The notes beneath the pieces are model-generated. The model saw only the letters and a list, made by a program, of their open reading frames with translations, did no database searches and was not told the DNA's origin. The position numbers were made by a program, and so were the translations under genes. From the IMG/VR virus record IMGVR_UViG_3300043436_003770, positions 1 to 25,912 of that record: a DNA stretch of 25,912 bases. One strand, given 5' to 3'. Source of the DNA: a virus. Below, piece after piece: positions 1-5,267 of the stretch. The first letter of the stretch is position 1, and every line of letters starts with the position of its first letter.

Positions 1-1158
1 GAAGTTCATTCCTTCTAACACTGCACCTTTACCAGTACTTCCACTTCCCATAAATGGGTCTAATACCGTTCCTCCTTTGGGTGTTACTAAACGAACTAAG
101 TATCGCATTAAATCAGTTGGTTTAACTGTTGGATGTGTATTACTTCTTTCAGTTGGTCTTGCCTTATATGCAATAGATGTTTTATCTTGTCCTTCATCTC
201 TACCTTTAATAGATTTAGGTTGAATGGTTTCGCATCCTTCGTTCCTATCACTCTTTGACGTTTTAGGACAGTAAAAGAAACGTGATGCTCCACCTTGATC
301 ACTAAAAGTAGATTGTCTTACACCCTTTTGATACTTTCCATAAATTGCAGCATTATTATCACCTTCCCATTTATTTGGTGATGATTTACTTTTACCACTT
401 TGTTCATCTAATATCTTTCCTGCAACTTCATCTAATATAACATTTGCTGGAAATCTACCTTCTACTGTTTTAGTTCCACTTTTTATATTCTTACCACCAT
501 TAGTTGTTTCAAAGTTTCCACTAGTCATTGTTAAATCATAGGTTCTACTTTCATTACCTATTCTACAATCATCTATATTGATACCGCCCGTTCCCCATTC
601 TAATACATTCTCTGCTACTGTTTTTTGTTCTAATGGTTTTCTTCCCATTACTACGGGTTCGAATGCTGGTTTTAATGCAGTGCCCCAGCCTTCATAGGGT
701 GAGTTTCCTTTGGTTATATCAAATTGTTTATCAGTTTTATCAAAAGTATTTTTATAGTTTCCACCTGTCATATCTAAAACTTTTCTTTCACCAACTACTT
801 CTCTTTCGTTTCCTTCTAACTTATCAATTGCTTTACCGATGTTGTGTGATTTAGGAAAGCCTGAACCGTACATCCAAGCAATACAATCTCTAATTTCAAA
901 TCCAGCATCTTCTATTGCTACTGTCATTCTATGGTAGGTTCTTGTTCCACCGAACGCGAGGATATACCCACCAGGTTTAAGAACCCTTAGACATTCACTC
1001 CATACTTCTTTATTGAATGCTATACCTGAATTATCCCAACCCTTATTCATAAAGTTTAATTCGTAGGGCGGGTCAGTTACTACACTATCTACCGAATTGG
1101 TTTCTAATTCTTTGAGTTTGTCTAAGCAATCTCCTAATAATAATTTTACTTCTTTCAT
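1..1158 (-). CDS. DNA adenine/cytosine-N4 methyltransferase (3' end cut by window)
   Basis: Probable S-adenosylmethionine-dependent DNA methyltransferase of the N6/N4 amino class. The frame is open from ATG at 1158 to the left edge, giving 386 codons without a stop. The catalytic motif IV DPPY is at residues 29-32. The SAM-binding motif I, DPFMGSGSTG, is at about 367-376, preceded by HPTVKPTDLMRYL. DPPY before the SAM motif is the beta-type order. The roughly 330 residues between the motifs should include the target-recognition domain; part of it reads MYGSGFPKSHNIGKAI, which I associate with phage methyltransferases. Perhaps 20-40 residues are missing at the C-terminus. It is the last visible gene of the left operon, 3 bp after its neighbour. 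No restriction enzyme is visible, so it may protect phage DNA as an orphan enzyme. Specificity cannot be read from sequence. Confidence 0.93.
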   Translation of the reverse strand, partial: MKEVKLLLGDCLDKLKELETNSVDSVVTDPPYELNFMNKGWDNSGIAFNKEVWSECLRVLKPGGYILAFGGTRTYHRMTVAIEDAGFEIRDCIAWMYGSGFPKSHNIGKAIDKLEGNEREVVGERKVLDMTGGNYKNTFDKTDKQFDITKGNSPYEGWGTALKPAFEPVVMGRKPLEQKTVAENVLEWGTGGINIDDCRIGNESRTYDLTMTSGNFETTNGGKNIKSGTKTVEGRFPANVILDEVAGKILDEQSGKSKSSPNKWEGDNNAAIYGKYQKGVRQSTFSDQGGASRFFYCPKTSKSDRNEGCETIQPKSIKGRDEGQDKTSIAYKARPTERSNTHPTVKPTDLMRYLVRLVTPKGGTVLDPFMGSGSTGKGAVLEGMNF

Positions 1159-1161
1159 AAC

Positions 1162-1617
1162 TTATTGTCTGTAATCTTCACCTGATGAATTATATTTCTT
1201 ACCGATATTCTTTTTCATTTTTTTAATTTCCGCTTTCTCGACAAGAGTGATATTGATTTCTTTAACGTAGTGGTTAAAATCTTCATCGGTATGTAGTAAC
1301 TCCATCATCTCTCGATAATACTGTTGCCAGTCTTCTCTACTCATAAAAACCCACTTATCATATTTGTTTCGTATCTCTAATTTTCTTTCTACATACCGTA
1401 AGTAGTATTCATCAGTTTTAGATTCGTATTTTATTCGTGAGGGATTTGGTTCTTTTGGAAGTCCATTAGGAAGTTGATTTCTTTCTAAGCGGCTCTTTGC
1501 TAATTTCTCCTGATATGTTAGGGGATTCCAATAATACCTTCTACCACTCTTTGCTATACGAGGTATTGTTTTTCTATCTTCTTGTGATTTGGGTTTTGGA
1601 CCTCTCTTGTTACTCAT
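1162..1617 (-). CDS. Hypothetical basic phage protein, 151 aa
   Basis: I do not recognise this family. It is a soluble, strongly charged 151-residue protein with no signal peptide or membrane segment. The N-terminus is rich in Lys/Arg/Pro (MSNKRGPKPKSQEDRK) and is followed by a mixed-charge, largely helical-looking body with many Tyr, Trp, Glu and Lys. The start overlaps the end of the sigma-like gene by 8 bp and the stop lies 3 bp before the methyltransferase start, so the three are probably co-transcribed and translationally coupled. The basic N-terminus would suit nucleic-acid contact, but this is only inference. A terminase small subunit is conceivable from its basic character, but no recognisable helix-turn-helix supports that. 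Confidence 0.75.
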   Translation of the reverse strand: MSNKRGPKPKSQEDRKTIPRIAKSGRRYYWNPLTYQEKLAKSRLERNQLPNGLPKEPNPSRIKYESKTDEYYLRYVERKLEIRNKYDKWVFMSREDWQQYYREMMELLHTDEDFNHYVKEINITLVEKAEIKKMKKNIGKKYNSSGEDYRQ

Positions 1618-2152
1618 TCTGAAATGGGTTTTTTATTTCGTTTTGCAGATGTTTCTTTATTTTCTTTATACAACTGAACGTAGTTGATTTACTTATTCCT
1701 ATTTTGTTTGCTACATCCATCATCTTATCATCTGTCATCATATACATTTCAAATATGGTTGCTGGTGCGAATTGTTTGGTAGATTTTAACCGGCTCAATT
1801 CTATTTGAACTCTTTCCCACGTTTCCATTAACTGAATATCTCTATCAATATCGTATTCAATATCAGGTGTATCATACGAAATCATATCCCCTTTGAAACG
1901 AATTCGGTTTCCTTTAATTGCTTTGTTTAAGAAACGAGTTTTTATTATTCTCATACAGTAGATTAAATTGTATGATTTACCCCAAAATACCTTTCTGTTG
2001 GGTTTATTAGCAAGGTAGAGGTATAAATCTCCAACTGCATCTTCCGCGTTCTGTGAGTGTTTAGTAATGTTCGTAGCAACTTGTATCAACCAGACGTGTG
2101 ATTCACTACATAGATTACTCAATCTCCAACTAGCTTCATTATCTAATGACAT
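1610..2152 (-). CDS. Sigma-70-like RNA polymerase sigma factor, phage type
   Basis: Likely a small sigma factor or sigma-like transcription regulator that would redirect host RNA polymerase. At 180 aa it has the two-domain ECF-like layout. Residues about 25-80 resemble region 2: the run NAEDAVGDLYLYLANK precedes an aromatic-rich helix (IYCMRIIKTRFLNKAI), where sigma factors contact the polymerase and the -10 element. A linker of about 50 residues follows. Residues about 140-168 look like a region 4 helix-turn-helix (DKMMDVANKIGISKSTTFS) with a basic last helix. The match is by pattern; the classic acidic core of region 2 is only partly kept, so a non-sigma helix-turn-helix protein is the alternative. 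It lies in the left operon under a host-type promoter, which would suit a gene made early to switch on later ones. Confidence 0.65.
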   Translation of the reverse strand: MSLDNEASWRLSNLCSESHVWLIQVATNITKHSQNAEDAVGDLYLYLANKPNRKVFWGKSYNLIYCMRIIKTRFLNKAIKGNRIRFKGDMISYDTPDIEYDIDRDIQLMETWERVQIELSRLKSTKQFAPATIFEMYMMTDDKMMDVANKIGISKSTTFSCIKKIKKHLQNEIKNPFQNE

Positions 2153-2169
2153 GGAAACTGGTGGTTGAA

Positions 2170-2460
2170 CTATTCGGTAGGTTTGTTTATCTGTATAGAT
2201 GATAATTCCTCCTTCTTTAACTCGACTTGTTGTATAAATGATTTAAGGGTATCTACCGCAACTGCCCAATACTTCACCGTTGATTTACAACCGCATGGTT
2301 GTGGGTCATTTGAATTTGCTATGAGTTTCCAATTATTCCAAATTATATTTAGACGGTTTCCATCAGTAGGTAATTCTGCTTTAATTGGATTAACCACCGC
2401 ATACATTTCGTTGTATGCGGTTTCGGTTAAAGGCCAATAGATTGTTTCACTACTACTCAT
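2170..2460 (-). CDS. Hypothetical small phage protein with PCGC motif, 96 aa
   Basis: Unrecognised small soluble protein. I chose the ATG at 2460 (MSSSETIYWPL) over an in-frame start at 2562, because the longer form would overlap the upstream gene by more than 100 bp, while the short form overlaps by only 8 bp as its neighbours do. A central Cys pair sits in the motif DPQPCGCKSTVKYW, and the C-terminal half is a predicted helix ending in a Lys/Glu-rich stretch. The CGC motif recurs in a different arrangement in the protein encoded at 2726-2917. Two cysteines alone are not enough to argue for a metal site. No function is assigned. Confidence 0.65.
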   Translation of the reverse strand: MSSSETIYWPLTETAYNEMYAVVNPIKAELPTDGNRLNIIWNNWKLIANSNDPQPCGCKSTVKYWAVAVDTLKSFIQQVELKKEELSSIQINKPTE

Positions 2461-2707
2461 TTGGGTTTGAGTTAAGTATTGCTGGATTATTCGTATCCAA
2501 TAAGTGAACGATTTTATCAAATTGAGGATGGGCAGGAGAAAAGTTAAATCCGACGGATGCAAGGATAAGGATTAAATCCTGTATGTTTGTAAGTTTAGAC
2601 CAATCTACGAAGTAGTATCCTTCTGGATTAATTTGATTTGGTTGGGGAGGGAGTCCATTGATGTCTATGACATTTGAACCTGATACTGATGTTAAAGTTT
2701 GTTCCAT
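2453..2707 (-). CDS. Hypothetical small phage protein, 84 aa
   Basis: Unrecognised 84-residue acidic protein. It starts with a Ser/Asn/Pro-rich stretch (MEQTLTSVSGSNVIDINGLP) and continues with an aromatic segment around YYFVDWSKL and a hydrophobic helix, DLILILASVGFNF. That helix is too short and too interrupted to call a membrane anchor with confidence. The gene lies 18 bp downstream of the 63-aa CGC protein gene and overlaps the next gene by 8 bp, so it belongs to the left operon. The leader is A/T-rich with no Shine-Dalgarno sequence. Tight packing with co-directional neighbours is the main reason to believe it is real. Confidence 0.65.
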   Translation of the reverse strand: MEQTLTSVSGSNVIDINGLPPQPNQINPEGYYFVDWSKLTNIQDLILILASVGFNFSPAHPQFDKIVHLLDTNNPAILNSNPNE

Positions 2708-2725
2708 ATTATTTGTTTTTGTTTT

Positions 2726-2917
2726 TTAATATAATTTAATTGATTCTTTACATCCAAATAATTCATTTAGATAAATTCTTCTTCTCTCACAGCCACAATC
2801 TGCTGTGTTAAAGTATGTTATAGCAATCCAACCAGCCAAGTCTTTTCCAAAACCTAGTGTGATTACGTTGATTATACCATCAACTACATTGCCAACTTTG
2901 ATTATACATATTTTCAT
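2726..2917 (-). CDS. Hypothetical small CGC-motif phage protein, 63 aa
   Basis: Small protein with the C-terminal pattern ADCGCERRRIYLNELFGC. A CGC-x-(R/K)-R...LN ending is, to my memory, recurrent in short proteins of Bacteroidota phages, but its function is unknown to me. The N-terminal part is hydrophobic (IIKVGNVVDGIINVITLGFG) and may form one buried or membrane-associated helix. I prefer the ATG at 2917, one base after the stop of the GIY-YIG gene, giving a TGA-T-ATG junction; an alternative start at 2944 would add nine residues inside the upstream gene. The three cysteines could bind a metal or form a disulfide, but sequence alone does not decide. Confidence 0.65.
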   Translation of the reverse strand: MKICIIKVGNVVDGIINVITLGFGKDLAGWIAITYFNTADCGCERRRIYLNELFGCKESIKLY

Positions 2918-2918
2918 A

Positions 2919-3497
2919 TCATTTCTTTTTAATTTTATTTGCATTCAAAAGATTATATCCAAGTTCAATATGCTTGCTAATCCAATACCTTTCTAATTCA
3001 TAGAGGGTTTCTTTCGGTGTTCCAAGTGGTAGAACTTCAATTATCTTAAATGTAGCCAAGCAGTTAATCCAATTATCGCCTTCTTCTTTAAGGGCTTTAT
3101 GTAAAAGTGGAAGCGGTTTCTTCCAGCCTTTTCCTTGAAGAAATTGCAGGAAATCATTTTTGTGGCTAGTTAATCTAACATTTGGTTTAGCTTGTGAGCA
3201 ACCAATATAGATTCCGTTGGAAGTGCTGATTTTATATATGAATGGATTTTTATCAGCTCTTTGATAATCTGAATGGTATTTCATAGTTCTTTCATAGTTT
3301 CTTCTGAAATACGAAGTATCGCTACCCCAATAGTACATAGGATTAGAATTACGAAACTCCTTATTGATTTTTTTAGAACAGATTTTACAATTTTGTTGCT
3401 TGCCACTTTTTCTGCGGGAACATTTGTAGAATTCATCTGCAGATTTAGTTTCATTACATTTTCCGCAGGTAAGATTAGTTGTGTTTATGTTTGCCAT
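2919..3497 (-). CDS. GIY-YIG endonuclease with N-terminal zinc finger (putative homing endonuclease)
   Basis: Probable free-standing homing-type endonuclease of 192 aa. An N-terminal zinc finger has C11-x2-C14 and C37-x2-C40, with ETKSADEFY between the pairs as in treble-clef or HNH-associated fingers. A GIY-YIG catalytic domain starts near residue 85: IYKIS at 87-91, GIYIGCS at 95-101, a candidate catalytic Arg at 108, and a Glu-containing helix around 166-178 (YELERYWISKHIE) followed by YNLLN. I chose the ATG at 3497 (MANINT); the in-frame ATG at 3545 would add 16 residues with no domain content. It lies on the operon strand between two small unknown genes, so it may be an intronless mobile insertion into the left operon. 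Confidence 0.82.
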   Translation of the reverse strand: MANINTTNLTCGKCNETKSADEFYKCSRRKSGKQQNCKICSKKINKEFRNSNPMYYWGSDTSYFRRNYERTMKYHSDYQRADKNPFIYKISTSNGIYIGCSQAKPNVRLTSHKNDFLQFLQGKGWKKPLPLLHKALKEEGDNWINCLATFKIIEVLPLGTPKETLYELERYWISKHIELGYNLLNANKIKKK

Positions 3498-3549
3498 TTT
3501 AAGTATTGTATTAGTTATATGTATAAGTATGCACCTGAAACGCATTCCG

Positions 3550-3825
3550 CTATTTTGCTGGGATTATTTTATTAAATGTTAATTGTTTAATTATTTTCTG
3601 TAATGTATCTTTCTGTCTTTGGGAATAAGTAGCTGAATGATATAATACTACTAAAAAATCTTTTTCCCAACTATTCAGTTCTTCCTTATATAATTCTAAT
3701 ACCTCTGATATAAAAATTCTTTGTTGTTTAGTAAAAACTAAATTACATTTAACTGATGGTGTATAAGCAGTAAATGATTTTTGATAATTGTTTTTTTTCT
3801 GATTGCTATATCTATCCTTTGCCAT
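3550..3825 (-). CDS. Hypothetical small phage protein, 91 aa
   Basis: Unrecognised 91-residue basic protein. The first 20 residues are Lys/Asn/Tyr-rich (MAKDRYSNQKKNNYQKSF); the rest looks helical, with FTKQQRIFISEVLELYKEEL followed by a second amphipathic helix ending in a Lys-rich tail. It starts 14 bp inside the DUF4373-type gene, so translation is probably coupled to it. It might be a replication accessory protein by context, but nothing in the sequence proves that. A roughly 50-bp non-coding gap separates it from the GIY-YIG gene downstream. Confidence 0.65.
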   Translation of the reverse strand: MAKDRYSNQKKNNYQKSFTAYTPSVKCNLVFTKQQRIFISEVLELYKEELNSWEKDFLVVLYHSATYSQRQKDTLQKIIKQLTFNKIIPAK

Positions 3826-4459
3826 TAGTTTCTAAATTAAATAAATTATCAAATTCATCTGATGAATATATTGGTTTATGATTTGGTATAAAAAAAGAAT
3901 TATTAGTAGTAACTGATTGTTGTAAGTTTTCGGTAGTTTCCTTTACTTTGCTTTCCTTTACTTTGCTTTCCTTTACTTTACTTTCCTTTACTTTCCTTTC
4001 CTTTACTTTACTTTGTGCATTAATGTCTACATAAACTTCATTTAAGTTTTTCTCAAACTCGTTATTGCCAACAAAAACTTCCTTTAACTTGTATATTTGT
4101 GAATTTTCTTTACAATAACCTGTTCTACGAGTCAATACTGTGTCTTCTAACCTATTTGTAAATTTTTCACAATGCAAGTAACCATGCGATAATTGCAATA
4201 AATTTAACTTAATACAATAGTTAATTACTTCGATTAGTTCATCTATATCGCAATCATATTCAGGCAATAACAATTCAATAGTTTCATCATCCCATTTAAT
4301 TTCAAAATATTCAGCATCACCTAATAATTCTAGTGTAATGATATAAATTGCATATCCTAAGTGTTTATACTTCCTACGAAGTGCTTTGATTTTAACATCA
4401 TTTCTCATTTGAACATCATGTGTAAAATACTCAACGTTGTGTTTTTTTGGTCTTGCCAT
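3812..4459 (-). CDS. DUF4373-type (Lin1244/Lin1753-like) DNA-binding protein, putative replication organiser
   Basis: The N-terminal 100 residues match what I know of the DUF4373 / Lin1244-Lin1753 N-terminal domain: MARPKKHNVEYFTHDVQM, then KIKALRRKYKHLGYAIYI, a winged-helix-like module common in phage and plasmid replication proteins. Residues 151-174 are a low-complexity run of the five-residue unit KVKES, also typical of this family, acting as a charged linker. The C-terminal part is Asn/Ser-rich and short. At 215 aa it lacks room for the usual full C-terminal DnaD-like domain, so it may be a reduced form. It is the first gene of the left operon. Its ATG lies only 8 bp after the U-run of a terminator hairpin at 4468-4517, so expression may be attenuated. 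The role in phage DNA replication is inferred from the family. Confidence 0.78.
   Translation of the reverse strand: MARPKKHNVEYFTHDVQMRNDVKIKALRRKYKHLGYAIYIITLELLGDAEYFEIKWDDETIELLLPEYDCDIDELIEVINYCIKLNLLQLSHGYLHCEKFTNRLEDTVLTRRTGYCKENSQIYKLKEVFVGNNEFEKNLNEVYVDINAQSKVKERKVKESKVKESKVKESKVKETTENLQQSVTTNNSFFIPNHKPIYSSDEFDNLFNLETNGKG
3938..4009 (-). repeat. 15-bp tandem repeat encoding KVKES units
   Basis: About five imperfect copies of a 15-bp unit encode KVKE(R/S) repeats in the DUF4373-type gene. Each unit is a multiple of three, so gain or loss changes linker length without breaking the frame. On the plus strand it reads as repeats of CTTTACTTT with TTCCTTT. Confidence 0.9.
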
Positions 4460-4467
4460 AATATAAT

Positions 4468-4517
4468 AAAAAAACCCATTGAAAAATAAATCTGACCATT
4501 TACTTTTCTTTGGGTTT
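4468..4517 (-). terminator. Long hairpin with U7 tail just before a start codon (terminator or attenuator)
   Basis: On the minus strand AAACCCA (4517-4511) pairs perfectly with TGGGTTT (4478-4472). After a 2x2 A/A internal loop, GAAAAGTAAAT (4508-4498) pairs with ATTTATTTTTC (4491-4481) with one G-U. The terminal loop is GGTCAG (4497-4492). Seven T (4474-4468) follow. This is the layout of an intrinsic terminator, yet it ends 8 bp before the ATG at 4459 of the gene it would cut off, and it lies downstream of the promoter at 4646-4677. Confidence 0.72.
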
Positions 4518-4639
4518 AGTTTGAACTTAATAAGTTCGTTATCTTAATAGATGTGGTCAGGCATCTGTTTGTTTCTACTACTATATATATTATCGTAAAT
4601 CACCAAACACGAATAATGTTAGTAACTTTTTTAATACTA
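4468..4639 (-). ncRNA. Untranslated leader or small RNA of about 170 nt with no convincing ORF
   Basis: Inferred transcript from the promoter at 4646-4677 to the terminator hairpin at 4468-4517. It holds no ORF worth calling; a six-codon reading, MPDHIY, is not convincing. Visible structure, read on the plus strand: an inverted repeat TTAGTA/TACTAA at 4619-4640 around the expected transcription start, AGATG/CATCT at 4549-4566, and the perfect palindrome arms GAACTT/AAGTTC at 4523-4537. It could act as an attenuating 5' leader of the left operon, or be released as a terminated small RNA. Both are inferences from signal order. Confidence 0.45.
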
Positions 4640-4640
4640 A
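4619..4640. promoter_or_regulatory. Inverted repeat at the expected transcription start (possible operator)
   Basis: TTAGTA (4619-4624) and TACTAA (4635-4640) are perfect inverted arms around a 10-bp A/T spacer. The right arm ends 6 bp from the -7 element at 4646-4653, where a repressor would block initiation. The arms are short and AT-rich, so chance is possible. Confidence 0.35.
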
Positions 4641-4645
4641 TAGCT

Positions 4646-4677
4646 CAAATATACGAATAATAATTGGTATTTCCAAA
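4646..4677 (-). promoter_or_regulatory. Bacteroidota-type promoter driving the left operon
   Basis: On the minus strand TTTG (4677-4674), a 20-bp spacer, then TATATTTG (4653-4646). This is a full match to the Bacteroidota primary-sigma consensus TTTG-N19/20-TAnnTTTG. Expected start is near 4639. It lies just after the terminator at 4688-4716, so it insulates the left operon from upstream transcription. Confidence 0.75.
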
Positions 4678-4687
4678 TTTATTTTAC

Positions 4688-4716
4688 AAAAAAACCCCTA
4701 GTCGAATGACTAAGGG
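4688..4716 (-). terminator. Rho-independent terminator
   Basis: On the minus strand CCCTTAGTC (4716-4708) pairs with GACTAGGGG (4703-4695) over nine base pairs with one G-U. The loop is ATTC, and a run of seven T (4694-4688) follows. It is a second stop about 115 bp after the bS21 terminator, which is odd unless a transcript starts between the two. Confidence 0.85.
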
Positions 4717-4805
4717 TAAACACGTAATGGTAATGGATATTACCGTAAGGAAGCGATTACGGACGAAATGGCATTAACGCCGTAATCTATAATATATATG
4801 CGATT
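4688..4805 (-). ncRNA. Candidate small structured RNA between two terminators
   Basis: This stretch has no ORF but has compact structure on the minus strand: an 8-bp perfect stem GATTACGG/CCGTAATC (4787-4780 with 4762-4755) with two further possible C-G pairs inside, a 6-bp stem GGTAAT/ATTACC with a four-base loop (4744-4729), then the terminator at 4688-4716. A possible -7 element lies just upstream at 4812-4819. The order promoter, stems, terminator is that of a small RNA gene. I see no tRNA features. The alternative is the decayed 3' region of the bS21 transcript. Confidence 0.35.
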
Positions 4806-4811
4806 ATTTTT

Positions 4812-4819
4812 CAAACGTA
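4812..4819 (-). promoter_or_regulatory. Possible -7 promoter element
   Basis: The minus strand reads TACGTTTG, a full match to TAnnTTTG, directly after the U-run of the bS21 terminator. No TTTG is found at the proper -33 spacing, which overlaps the terminator stem, so this is a half-site only. Confidence 0.3.
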
Positions 4820-4830
4820 ATTTGGGAAAT

Positions 4831-4863
4831 AAAAAAGGGAATGATTTTACACATCCCCTTTTT
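4831..4863 (-). terminator. Rho-independent terminator after bS21 and the late block
   Basis: On the minus strand AAAAAGGGGATG (4863-4852) pairs with CATTCCCTTTTT (4843-4832) over 12 bp with one G-U. The loop is TGTAAAAT, and the arm itself ends in six T (to 4831). It begins 10 bp after the bS21 stop codon and closes the long leftward structural block. The A-rich 5' arm would also allow weak plus-strand function. Confidence 0.85.
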
Positions 4864-4872
4864 ACTTTAGCA

Positions 4873-5076
4873 CTACTCTCCCACAATCCTATTTTTATTT
4901 TCTCTATAAATGGCATCTTGTTTCTGTAATCGCTTTAAAGTTGAAGGTTTTACAAAATGTTTTCGTTCTCTTAACTCCATTAGATGACCACTGATTTCTA
5001 CTTTCTTTTTGAACAGTTTTAATGCTTTCGCTAAATCTCCATTCTTTACTCGTACTCCTACTAATTTTACTCCCAT
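4873..5076 (-). CDS. rpsU: Phage-encoded ribosomal protein bS21
   Basis: A 67-aa small-subunit ribosomal protein of the bS21 family. The diagnostic core is ALKLFKKKVEISG at 18-30, then ELRERKHFVKPSTLKR at 34-49, matching the family pattern of a basic helix, LR-R, and (E/F)-KP-(S/T). It would bind near the 3' end of 16S rRNA on the 30S platform and could replace or supplement the host copy. Tyr57 aligns, by my recollection, with the tyrosine of Bacteroidota bS21 (Tyr54 in Flavobacterium) reported to contact the sequestered anti-Shine-Dalgarno. It is the last gene of the late block, 62 bp after its neighbour and 10 bp before a strong terminator. The leader (ATACAATATAACGTT) has no Shine-Dalgarno sequence, unlike host Bacteroidota rpsU genes as I recall them. 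bS21 genes are known in other aquatic phages. Confidence 0.93.
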   Translation of the reverse strand: MGVKLVGVRVKNGDLAKALKLFKKKVEISGHLMELRERKHFVKPSTLKRLQKQDAIYRENKNRIVGE

Positions 5077-5138
5077 AACGTTATATTGTATTTTTAATTT
5101 GGGTTTGACTTAGCCGGTCGAAATTAACTCGTGTGAGT

Positions 5139-5267
5139 TTATCTGCCCTGTCCTTGATATCTCTTTAACTTTTGTTCTTTTGGTCCTACTGATTTCTTAC
5201 CAATAGGATGTTTTTTTCTTTTACCAAAATTCAGTTTGGTTTGTGATGCGGTGGGTTTCTTAGCCAT
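5139..5267 (-). CDS. Small basic phage protein, 42 aa
   Basis: A short ORF starting MAKKPTASQTKLNFGKRKKH and ending in KLKRYQGQGR. It is very rich in Lys, Arg, Gly and Gln and has no hydrophobic core, so it is probably an extended nucleic-acid or structural accessory protein. Short phage proteins ending in a similar K-Y-x-GQGR tail are familiar to me from Bacteroidota phages, but their function is unknown. Its ATG shares one base with the stop of the upstream 28-aa ORF (TAATG), a classic coupled junction and the main support for both. A 62-bp gap follows before bS21. Confidence 0.6.
   Translation of the reverse strand: MAKKPTASQTKLNFGKRKKHPIGKKSVGPKEQKLKRYQGQGR

Noticed and set aside
108-302. 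Minus-strand ORF of 64 codons
   Set aside because: It is in a different frame inside the methyltransferase gene, which is open over the whole stretch and carries the conserved motifs.
2461-2562. Longer start for the PCGC protein at 2562
   Set aside because: It would overlap the upstream gene by more than 100 bp in another frame; the ATG at 2460 gives the 8-bp overlap typical of this operon.
4549-4566. Leader peptide MPDHIY in the left operon leader
   Set aside because: Six codons, no ribosome-binding context, no repeated regulatory codons; not distinguishable from chance.
4729-4787. Possible tRNA
   Set aside because: Stems are present, but there is no acceptor/T-arm arrangement, no GTTCGANTC-type loop and no four-arm fold of suitable length.
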